This document shows, in pieces, positions 6,877 to 13,855 of a stretch of DNA of 24,391 nt. The notes under the pieces were generated by a model. It saw only the letters and a list, made by a program, of their open reading frames with translations, did no database searches and was not told where the DNA came from. Numbering within the stretch: position 1 is the first letter of the stretch; the number at the start of each line of letters is the position of its first letter. The position numbers and the translations under genes are program-made. Source of the stretch: Thermohalobaculum sp035527255 (GTDB taxonomy: Bacteria > Pseudomonadota > Alphaproteobacteria > Rhodobacterales > Rhodobacteraceae); NCBI GenBank assembly GCA_035527255.1, contig DATLAW010000179.1, forward strand, positions 1 through 24,391, given 5' to 3'.

Positions 6877-7782
6877 CTACGGCGCCGCAACCCGCCGCCG
6901 CTCGCGGCCCTGCCGCAGCAACTCGCGCCCGTAGATTGCCAGCGCGCACCAGATCAGTGCCAACGCCCACCAGTGCCATCGGCTGAAATGCTCGCCCAGC
7001 AGGACCCCCGCCGTGGCGACCTGGATCGAGGGGTTGACGTATTGCATCAGCCCGACAGTCGAATATTCCATCCGCCGGGTGGCCTCGGCGAACAGGATCA
7101 GCGGTAGCCCGGTCATGATCCCGGAAGCGACCAGCATCAGGCTGATGAACCCGTCAGCGCCAAACAGCGCCGGCACCCCGCCGCCAATCCCGTGCCAGCC
7201 GAGCCAATGGACCCCGGCGAGCCAGATCAACGCCGCCGGCGTCACCAGCAGGATCTCGACCTGGAAGCCGACGATCGAGCCGACATCGGTGCGTTTGCGG
7301 ATGAAGCCATAGGAGGCAAAAGTGCCGCCCAGCGCCAACGCCAGCCAGGGCGCCACACCAACCCCGAAACTCAGCACCGCAACCGCGACCGCCGCCAGCG
7401 CCACCGCCAGCCACTGGCGCCGGTTTAGCCGCTCGCCCAGCAGCGCCACCCCCAGCCCGACCGACATCAGCGGCATCATGTAGTAGCCGATGCCGGATTC
7501 GAACACCCGCCCGGCGCCGACCGCCAACAGGAAGATGAACCAGTTGACCGTCATAAAGGTTGCCGACAGCATCAGCGGCCGCATCAGGCGACGGTCGCCC
7601 AGCGCCGCGCGCACCCGCCCGATCCGTCCGGTCGCGACGCAATAGGCCAGCACGAATACACAAGCCCAGGCGATCCGGTGGGCCAGCAGTTCGTCGCGCG
7701 GAACCGCGTTCAGCAGGCTGAAGAAGGCCGGCGAGAAACCCCAGATCACCGAGGCGGTCAGTGCCGCGAAAAAACCTGCCAT
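6877..7782 (-). CDS. rarD: EamA-family transporter RarD
   Basis: This 301-residue inner-membrane protein has about ten hydrophobic helices in two EamA halves. The RarD group is indicated by the N-terminal WGFSPAFFSLL, the ELLAHRIAWA motif, the TVNWFIF segment and the C-terminal helix with STVGLMQYVNPS and EHFSRWHW. RarD belongs to the drug/metabolite transporter superfamily; the substrate is not established (the name comes from a chloramphenicol-sensitivity association). The start follows a GGGGCGGG stretch. The sodB terminator lies just upstream, so it is probably transcribed on its own. The 238 bases between this gene and 6638 show no supported gene. Confidence 0.88.
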   Translation of the reverse strand: MAGFFAALTASVIWGFSPAFFSLLNAVPRDELLAHRIAWACVFVLAYCVATGRIGRVRAALGDRRLMRPLMLSATFMTVNWFIFLLAVGAGRVFESGIGYYMMPLMSVGLGVALLGERLNRRQWLAVALAAVAVAVLSFGVGVAPWLALALGGTFASYGFIRKRTDVGSIVGFQVEILLVTPAALIWLAGVHWLGWHGIGGGVPALFGADGFISLMLVASGIMTGLPLILFAEATRRMEYSTVGLMQYVNPSIQVATAGVLLGEHFSRWHWWALALIWCALAIYGRELLRQGRERRRVAAP

Positions 7783-7798
7783 TTAACCCGCCCCAACG

Positions 7799-7826
7799 AA
7801 AAAACCCCGGGCTGCGCGCCCGGGGT
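7799..7826 (-). terminator. Rho-independent terminator of sodB
   Basis: On the minus strand, a 9-bp GC-rich stem ACCCCGGGC (7826-7818) / GCCCGGGGT (7812-7804) with a 5-base loop is followed by six U residues (7804-7799). It starts 24 bases past the sodB stop. This is the clearest intrinsic terminator in the window. Confidence 0.88.
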
Positions 7827-7849
7827 CCCGATTATCCATGGTGCCGCGA

Positions 7850-8455
7850 TCAGCCGCCGGCGTTCGCCAGCCGCTCAGCCACGTTCTCCCAGTTCACCAG
7901 CTTGTCGAGGAAATTCGCCAGGTAGACCGGCCGCTTGTTGCGGAAATCGATATAGTAGGAATGCTCCCACACATCGCAGCCCAGCAGCGCCGTCTGCCCG
8001 AAGCACAGCGGGTTGACGCCATTCGGGGTCTTGGTGATCTTCAGGGCATCGCCCTCCTTGACCAGCCAGCACCAGCCCGAGCCGAACTGACCGACACCGG
8101 CGGCAATGAACTGCTCCTTGAACGCATCGGTCGAGCCGAACGCGTCCTTGATCCGGGCCTCCAGCTTCGACGGCATATTGCGGCCCGACGGCCCCATCAT
8201 CTGCCAGAACTGATTGTGGTTCCAATGCTGGGATGCATTGTTGAACAGCCCAGCCTTGTCGGCGCTGTTGTAGGTGGCGACGATGACCTCCTCCAGGCTT
8301 TTGCCCTCGAGCCCGGAGCCCGCCAGCAGCTTGTTGCCGTTGTCGACATAGGCGTTGTGGTGCAGGTCGTGATGGAACTTTAGCGTCTCCTCCGACATGC
8401 CACCATCGGCCAGCGCGTTATGGGCATACGGAAGGTCTGGAAGTTCAAAAGCCAT
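7850..8455 (-). CDS. sodB: Superoxide dismutase, Fe type
   Basis: This 201-residue enzyme converts superoxide to oxygen and hydrogen peroxide. The four metal ligands are visible: H28 in KFHHDLHH, H80 in QHWNHNQFW, and D161 and H165 in CDVWEHSYYIDF. The Gln at position 76 occupies the site that in Fe-SODs supplies the active-site Gln (Mn-SODs have Gly there and a later Gln), so iron or cambialistic use is more likely than strict Mn. No signal peptide is present, so it is cytoplasmic. The start has an AGGGAGA ribosome site seven bases away, and an intrinsic terminator follows the stop. It is probably monocistronic. Confidence 0.96.
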   Translation of the reverse strand: MAFELPDLPYAHNALADGGMSEETLKFHHDLHHNAYVDNGNKLLAGSGLEGKSLEEVIVATYNSADKAGLFNNASQHWNHNQFWQMMGPSGRNMPSKLEARIKDAFGSTDAFKEQFIAAGVGQFGSGWCWLVKEGDALKITKTPNGVNPLCFGQTALLGCDVWEHSYYIDFRNKRPVYLANFLDKLVNWENVAERLANAGG

Positions 8456-8540
8456 GGGTCATTCTCCCTTGATGAGTGGATTGAAATTTCGCGGGGTCAG
8501 AACCCCTCCGGGCGGAATATAGTGGGAATGGCTCCGCTTG

Positions 8541-8576
8541 GAAGGGAAATCGGCGCTTTGCCGACCGAAACCCTTC
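8541..8576 (-). terminator. Hairpin at the end of the yajC-secDF-Mth938 operon
   Basis: GAAGGG (8541-8546) and CCCTTC (8571-8576) are perfect inverted repeats enclosing a second imperfect stem (CGGCG with CCGACCG). The structure overlaps the stop codon of the Mth938-like gene. No U-run follows on the minus strand, so it may be a weak or Rho-assisted terminator or an mRNA-stabilising stem. Confidence 0.4.
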
Positions 8577-8937
8577 AAACCGCCACCAGCACCGCAGCAA
8601 CCCGCCGATCCTCGGCCAGCAACACGTTGTAGGTGCGGCAGGCCGAGGCGGTGGACATGATCTCGACCCCGATCCCGGCCTCCTCGAGCGCCACCCGCAG
8701 CGGCCTGGCCAGGGCCGCTATCTCGGCCCCCTGCCCGATCAGCACCACATCCAGTCCGCCCGCCTGCGCGATCACCGGCCCCAGGCTCTCCAGATCGACC
8801 GGCCCCTCGAAGCCATGCAGCCCACCCGGCGTCAGGATCACCGAGCCTGTGTGCCACACGCCGTCGATCCGGAACCCGCCGGGGCCGTAGGCGTCCACCG
8901 GCCGCCTCCCTTCGAGATTGATCTCGACCATCCGCAT
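8575..8937 (-). CDS. Mth938-like domain (DUF498/NDUFAF3-type) protein
   Basis: The 120-residue protein has the Mth938-like fold: VDAYGPGGFRIDG near the start, the strand VWHTGSVILTPGG, the central DVVLIGQGAEI and the segment GVEIMSTASACRTYNVLLAEDRRVAAVL. Mitochondrial relatives (NDUFAF3) assist complex I assembly; the bacterial role is not established. In many alphaproteobacteria the gene lies next to secD/secF, and here it follows the secDF stop by 18 bases in the same direction, so it is very likely the last gene of the yajC-secDF operon. The start at 8937 is chosen for the GGGAGA site; Met3 is an alternative. Confidence 0.88.
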   Translation of the reverse strand: MRMVEINLEGRRPVDAYGPGGFRIDGVWHTGSVILTPGGLHGFEGPVDLESLGPVIAQAGGLDVVLIGQGAEIAALARPLRVALEEAGIGVEIMSTASACRTYNVLLAEDRRVAAVLVAV

Positions 8938-8955
8938 GGAGATCGTCTCCCGGGC

Positions 8956-11604
8956 TCAGACCTGCGCGCCACCAAACTGGACCCCGGCCGCCTGCTCGTC
9001 GCCGGTCGACCAGTCGCGCTTGACCTTGAACCACAGCAGCAGTGGTGCGGCGACGAAGATCGACGAGTAGGTGCCGATGAGGATGCCCCAGATCATCGCG
9101 AAGGTGAAACCCTTGATCACCGCCGGCCCCAGCACGAACATCGCTCCCAGCGCCACCAGCGTGGTCAGCGAGGTCATCAGCGTCCGGCTTAACGTCTCGT
9201 TGACCGAGAGGTTCAGCAGGTCCAACAGCGACAGCTGCTTGTATTTACGCAGGTTCTCGCGCACCCGGTCATACACCACCACGGTGTCGTTCAGCGAATA
9301 GCCGATGATGGTAAGGATTGCGGCGACAATCGACAGGTTGAACTCGATCTTGAACAGCGCGAACACCCCCATCGTCAGCGCCACGTCATGCACCAGCGAC
9401 AACACCGCGCCGACCCCGAACTGCCACTCGAACCGCAGCCAGATATAGACCGAGATCGCTGCCACCGCCAAAACGATGGCCAGAATGCCGGCCTGCAACA
9501 GCTCGCTCGATACGTTCGGCCCGACAAACTCGACCCGCTGGATCTTGGTGCCCGGGATCGCGTCGGTCAGCGCCTTCTGGATGGCGCTGGCGACCGCACT
9601 TTGCACATCGCTGTCACCGGCCCCGCCGCCGACCCGGATCAACACCTCGCTCTCGTCGCCGAAATTCTGCACCGACACGTCACCCAGGTTCAGCCCGGTG
9701 ACCAAACCGCGGATCTGCCCCAGATCCGCCGCCGCCTCGGTGCGGATCTCGACCATGGTGCCGCCGCGAAAATCGATGCCGAAGTTCAGCCCCATCACCG
9801 CCACCAACAGGATCGAGCCGACAATCGCGCTGACCGACAGCCCGGCGAACAGCCGCCGCGGCCGCATGAAGTCGATATGGGTCTCGTCCGGCACCATCCG
9901 CAGGCGGTTGATGCTCAGCGTCTTCGGCTGGCGCCGCTGCACATAGATCGCGATCATCAGCCGGGTCACCATCACGGCGGTGAAAACCGACGTGACGATG
10001 CCGACCCCCAGCGTGATGGCAAACCCCTTGACCGGGCCGGAGCCCATGGCGAACAGAATCACCACCGCTATCATCGTGGTGATATTGGCGTCGAAGATGG
10101 CGCTGTAGGCCTGCTCATAGCCGCGCTCGATCGCCCGGTTCACCGCCTTGGCGGATTTCAGTTCCTCCTTGATCCGCTCGAAGATCAGGACATTGGCGTC
10201 AACCGCCATACCGATGGTCAGCGCGATCCCGGCGATACCCGGCAGCGTCAGCGTCGCCCCGATCAGCGACAGCAGGCCGAAGATCAACCCCACGTTCAAC
10301 AGCAGCGCAATGTTGGCGAACAGCCCGAACAGCCCGTAGTAAACCCCCATGAAGATCAGCACGGCGCCAAAGGCGATCAGCGTCGCCGTCTGCCCCTTGG
10401 CGATCGAATCCGCCCCCAGATCCGGTCCGACCGTGCGCTGCTCCAGCACCTTGATCGAGGCGGGCAACGCACCGGCGCGCAACAGGATCGACAACTCGGT
10501 GGCGCTCTCGACGGTGAAATTACCCTCGATATACCCGGACCCGCCCAGGATCGGACTATTGATCCGCGGCGCCGTGATCACCTTGCCGTCCAACACGGTG
10601 GCGAACAATTGGCCGACATGGGCCGCAGTGTAGTTGCCGAAAATCCGCGCCCCGGCGCCATTGAAGCGAAAGTTCACTACCGGCAGGCCGTTTTGCGGGT
10701 GAAAGCCCATCTGGCTGTCGTCGAGATGCTCGCCGGTCAGGATCGGCGCGCGCTGCAACAGGTAATTGGTGCCATCCTCGGCATCCGGCAACACGATCTG
10801 GCCGGGGCCGGGGTTCGCCGCCTGCGGGCCATAGCCATCGACCATGTGGAAAGTCAGCTTGGCGGTTTTGCCAATCAGGCTCAGCAATTCATCGACAGAC
10901 CCCAGGCCTGGCACCTGTATCAGCACCCGGTCGTCGCCCTGGCGCTGGATCGACGGCTCGCGGGTACCGGCCTCGTCGATACGCCGCCGGATAATCTCCA
11001 GCGACTGCGCCATGGTGCGGTCGGTAAGCTGCGAGACGGCCAGTTCGGTCAGGGCAATCGTATAGGTCTGGTTACCGGCATCAGTCACCGCCAGATCGAC
11101 CCCGCCACCGCCGCCACCGCCCATGCCAAAACCGCCGGCCAGGAACCCGCCCAGCGGTTGGGCCAAGCCCTCAAGCAACTCCTTGGCGCGGACCACATCC
11201 TCTGGATTGGTGATTTGCACCGCCACATGGTCTTCTGCCGCCCGCAGCCCGGTGAACCGGCGCACGCCGCCGTCGGTCAGCGCCTTGCGCACATCGGCGC
11301 GCAGGGTCTCCATCCGCTCGGCGATAACTTCGGATATCTGCACCTCGACCAGCAAATGCACACCGCCGCGCAGATCCAGACCCAGATTGACCACATCCGG
11401 CGGCAGGTAGCTTGGCCATTCATCGGCCTTGGCCTGCAATTCGGCCGGCACCGGCTTTTCGTCCTTTTGCAGCTTGGCAATCTCGGTCCATGCCCGGGCC
11501 GCGCTGTCGGCGCGCTCGTAGAACAGGTTCGGCATCGAGAACACGAGGCCAGCCAGACAGATGCCGATGATCAGCACCCGTTTCCATAGTGGGAAGAACA
11601 GCAT
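8956..11604 (-). CDS. secDF: Protein translocase subunit SecDF (SecD and SecF fused)
   Basis: This 882-residue inner-membrane protein joins SecD (about 1-556) and SecF (about 575-882), the proton-driven accessory motor that helps SecYEG complete export. SecD features are an N-terminal membrane helix (8-25), NLGLDLRGGVHLLVEV (73-88), the P1-type periplasmic region with RRRIDEAGTREPSIQRQG (206-223), and five more helices with AVDANVLIFERIKEEL. SecF features are GLNFGIDFRGGTMVEIR (605-621) and GYSLNDTVVVYDRVREN in the membrane part. The linker around 557-580 is soluble and basic. A Gly-rich run (156-168) interrupts the first periplasmic part. The start follows AAGGCGGGG. It is the second gene after yajC. 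Confidence 0.95.
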   Translation of the reverse strand: MLFFPLWKRVLIIGICLAGLVFSMPNLFYERADSAARAWTEIAKLQKDEKPVPAELQAKADEWPSYLPPDVVNLGLDLRGGVHLLVEVQISEVIAERMETLRADVRKALTDGGVRRFTGLRAAEDHVAVQITNPEDVVRAKELLEGLAQPLGGFLAGGFGMGGGGGGGVDLAVTDAGNQTYTIALTELAVSQLTDRTMAQSLEIIRRRIDEAGTREPSIQRQGDDRVLIQVPGLGSVDELLSLIGKTAKLTFHMVDGYGPQAANPGPGQIVLPDAEDGTNYLLQRAPILTGEHLDDSQMGFHPQNGLPVVNFRFNGAGARIFGNYTAAHVGQLFATVLDGKVITAPRINSPILGGSGYIEGNFTVESATELSILLRAGALPASIKVLEQRTVGPDLGADSIAKGQTATLIAFGAVLIFMGVYYGLFGLFANIALLLNVGLIFGLLSLIGATLTLPGIAGIALTIGMAVDANVLIFERIKEELKSAKAVNRAIERGYEQAYSAIFDANITTMIAVVILFAMGSGPVKGFAITLGVGIVTSVFTAVMVTRLMIAIYVQRRQPKTLSINRLRMVPDETHIDFMRPRRLFAGLSVSAIVGSILLVAVMGLNFGIDFRGGTMVEIRTEAAADLGQIRGLVTGLNLGDVSVQNFGDESEVLIRVGGGAGDSDVQSAVASAIQKALTDAIPGTKIQRVEFVGPNVSSELLQAGILAIVLAVAAISVYIWLRFEWQFGVGAVLSLVHDVALTMGVFALFKIEFNLSIVAAILTIIGYSLNDTVVVYDRVRENLRKYKQLSLLDLLNLSVNETLSRTLMTSLTTLVALGAMFVLGPAVIKGFTFAMIWGILIGTYSSIFVAAPLLLWFKVKRDWSTGDEQAAGVQFGGAQV

Positions 11605-11687
11605 CGCCCCGCCTTGTCTCTATTGGTCTCGTTTCACGCAGGCCAGCCTCCAACCGCACGCGCGGTCGTTCGGCAAAGCCGCCGGGA

Positions 11688-12023
11688 TCATTTGTCGTTG
11701 GCAGGCTCGGTCTTCGACAGCACCGCCGTAATTGTCGACCGGATCAGCTTGACCTTGACGCCCGTGGCAATCTCGACCTCGACCTCGTCGCCCTCGGCCA
11801 CCTTGGTCACCTTGGCCAACATGCCGCCCGAGGTGACGATCTGGTCGCCCCGGCGCAGGTTCTCGACCATCAACTTATGTTCCTTGGCCCGCTTCTGCTG
11901 CGGCCGGATCAACAGGAAATAGAAGATCACAAAGATTGCGATCAGCGGCAACATCGAGGCGAGGAACCCCCCGGAGCCTCCGGCAGCCCCGGCGGCCTGG
12001 GCATAAGCGGGTGTCGTGAACAT
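11688..12023 (-). CDS. yajC: Preprotein translocase subunit YajC
   Basis: The 111-residue protein is the small SecDF-associated membrane subunit. It has a short N-terminal segment (MFTTPAYAQA), one membrane helix (LPLIAIFVIFYFLLI, followed by the hallmark RPQQKRAKEH) and a cytoplasmic domain with the conserved LRRGDQIVTSGGMLAKV. The start at 12023 is chosen because AAAGGA lies six bases upstream; a frame extended by 20 codons has no conserved extra sequence. secDF starts 83 bases downstream on the same strand, as in the usual yajC-secD-secF order. Confidence 0.95.
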   Translation of the reverse strand: MFTTPAYAQAAGAAGGSGGFLASMLPLIAIFVIFYFLLIRPQQKRAKEHKLMVENLRRGDQIVTSGGMLAKVTKVAEGDEVEVEIATGVKVKLIRSTITAVLSKTEPANDK

Positions 12024-12110
12024 GGCGGTTCCTTTACTTGCGTCCCGATCTTGCGTCGCGACCGTGTTTGTGGCAGGGGCCAAACAAAGCGGCTAACCCC
12101 AGATCAGGGG

Positions 12111-12139
12111 CATATAAACGTTGGGCTGTGGGCGTGCAA
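12111..12139 (-). promoter_or_regulatory. Candidate promoter of the yajC-secDF-Mth938 operon
   Basis: On the minus strand TTGCAC (12139-12134) and TATATG (12116-12111) are 17 bases apart, with the -10 about 88 bases upstream of the yajC start, in the 170-base gap behind the glycosyltransferase gene. Box matches are partial; position and spacing support the call. Confidence 0.42.
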
Positions 12140-12193
12140 GCGGCGGGCCGGGAAAAGGATCAGGTCTCGCGTTTCCACCCCGCGTTAGACGCC

Positions 12194-13738
12194 TCAATAG
12201 CCCTTGAAACCGCGTACGACCCACATCGAAAACGGAACCGACCGATCGATATGGGTCTCAAGCGAGCCGCTTTCCACCTCGCGCGCCTCCTCAAACTTGC
12301 CAGCCATCGACGCTGCCCCCGATTGGACCACTAGCAGCATCTCACGCTGATCCCCAGGATACAGGGTAGCGACCAGCTCGTGGTGATTGGCCGGGGCCGC
12401 GTCCGGGTTCCAGATCGCCACCTCATCCCAGCCGAGGCCACCGTAGTACATACATTCCGACAGCCGCCGCCGGTTGTCCGAAAGCAACACCCCCGCGCCT
12501 TCCTCGGACATGGCGCCCAGCACCAGCTCGCAAAACGGCTCGCTGATGCGCATCTGCCGGAACGGATCGAGCCGACTGGTAAGACCCTCGGCTTGCCCGG
12601 CGTACAACCCCGCGACGGTCCACAGCCCCAGCGACGCGGCGACGCCAACTGCCAGCTGCGCCTGCAATGCCCGCGCTCCGCCAGCCGTGACCAACCAGCG
12701 CGCCGCCAACAACGACCCCGCGACATAGGCCGGGGCTGCCCAGTTCGCCTGCGCCCGGGTCAGGAACGAAAGCCCGATCATCCCGGCCAACAAAGGTACG
12801 GTCTGCCAGGCCATCAAACGCATTCCCCAATCGTCGCGCCAATCGCTGCGATTGCGCAGTGCCAGATAGATGGCGATCAGAAACACCGGCCCGATCACCG
12901 CAAACTGGGCGGCGGTGAATTCGACCAATGCGCCAATATTGAAATAGCCGTGACCGGGGTCGGCGTCGCCCATCACATGCGCTACGGTGACGAAAGAATT
13001 ATCGGCGTTCCAGACGATGTTCGGTGACACCAACGCGATCACCGCGACCATTGCAGTCGCTGTCCCGGACCAATTTCGCGCACGCGCCGCGAACAGCCCA
13101 TAACCGAGCGCCCCAACGGCAAAGGCCACCATGGAGTATTTTGCCATCATCCCGGCGCCAATCAGTGCGCCCAGCGCGCCCCACCAAACCTGACCCCCAG
13201 CCCCGACTCCAGCCTCAGCCTCAGTCTCGGCGGCGCGAACCAGGACGTAGAGAGCCGCCGCCCAAAGCACCATCAGCACCGGATCAGTTGACATTATCAT
13301 CGCCGACAACCCAACGCCTGGTGCCGCTGTGTAACCGGTGGCGGCCCAGAAACCGGTCTTGCCGTCCCACAAGCGCCGCCCGGTCAGAAAAATCAGCCAG
13401 GCGATCAGCCCATGGGCAATTGGGCTCGCCAGCCGCAGAGCGAACAGCGTGTCACCGGCAACGTCGGTGATCGCCCGAATCAACCAGGCGACCAGTGGCG
13501 GTTTCGAGAAGTAGCCCCAGTCGAGCTCCTGTCCGTAGGCCCAATACTGAGCTTCGTCGAAATGTACCGGCATCGGCTCGGTGGCATTCACCGCCAGCCG
13601 CAGCGACAACACCACCAGCAAAATCGCCAGGGTCAGGGCGCCCCACGGCCCCTGGGGCTTGACGGGTTTGCGCCGCCGCCGGGCTGGCGCCGGCTTGGCC
13701 TTGCCTCGGTTGCCTTTCCCACGCGCTTTCGGCGCCAT
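12194..13738 (-). CDS. Glycosyltransferase family 39-like (ArnT/PMT_2) membrane protein
   Basis: The 514-residue protein has a basic, low-complexity N-terminus (1-30), then about ten or more hydrophobic helices and a soluble C-terminal domain (about 400-514). The first loop carries VHFDEAQYWAYGQ (58-70); the Asp-Glu pair (D61-E62) is the catalytic-type acidic motif of GT39/GT83-type enzymes, which take sugars from polyprenyl-phosphate donors. YFSKPPLVAWLI is a further family signature. The acceptor could be lipid A, another glycolipid or protein; the sequence does not say. It is divergent from pepN, with 117 bases between starts, and 170 bases upstream of yajC on the same strand. The ribosome site is weak (GCGGAAAA). 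Confidence 0.83.
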   Translation of the reverse strand: MAPKARGKGNRGKAKPAPARRRRKPVKPQGPWGALTLAILLVVLSLRLAVNATEPMPVHFDEAQYWAYGQELDWGYFSKPPLVAWLIRAITDVAGDTLFALRLASPIAHGLIAWLIFLTGRRLWDGKTGFWAATGYTAAPGVGLSAMIMSTDPVLMVLWAAALYVLVRAAETEAEAGVGAGGQVWWGALGALIGAGMMAKYSMVAFAVGALGYGLFAARARNWSGTATAMVAVIALVSPNIVWNADNSFVTVAHVMGDADPGHGYFNIGALVEFTAAQFAVIGPVFLIAIYLALRNRSDWRDDWGMRLMAWQTVPLLAGMIGLSFLTRAQANWAAPAYVAGSLLAARWLVTAGGARALQAQLAVGVAASLGLWTVAGLYAGQAEGLTSRLDPFRQMRISEPFCELVLGAMSEEGAGVLLSDNRRRLSECMYYGGLGWDEVAIWNPDAAPANHHELVATLYPGDQREMLLVVQSGAASMAGKFEEAREVESGSLETHIDRSVPFSMWVVRGFKGY

Positions 13739-13779
13739 CTGTTTTCCGCTTCGCCTGCCCTAACCGGTCGCCCTTCTAA

Positions 13780-13833
13780 CCGATTGCATGGGGCCTAGGA
13801 AGGGCGCGTCGGAGCCGTTATGTGTGCAATCGG
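13780..13833. repeat. 9-bp inverted repeat between the divergent glycosyltransferase and pepN genes
   Basis: CCGATTGCA (13780-13788) and TGCAATCGG (13825-13833) are perfect inverted copies with 36 bases between them, roughly four helical turns centre to centre. They lie in the 117-base divergent intergenic region and could be paired half-operators controlling one or both genes, or chance. No regulator gene is adjacent. Confidence 0.4.
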
Positions 13834-13855
13834 AGACAATGAGGGAGACCCCGCC

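Noticed and set aside
9388..11589. A 733-codon plus-strand frame opposite secDF
   Set aside because: Its composition (runs of Arg, Gln, His and Asp) is typical of high-GC antisense translation, and SecDF motifs on the other strand are unambiguous.
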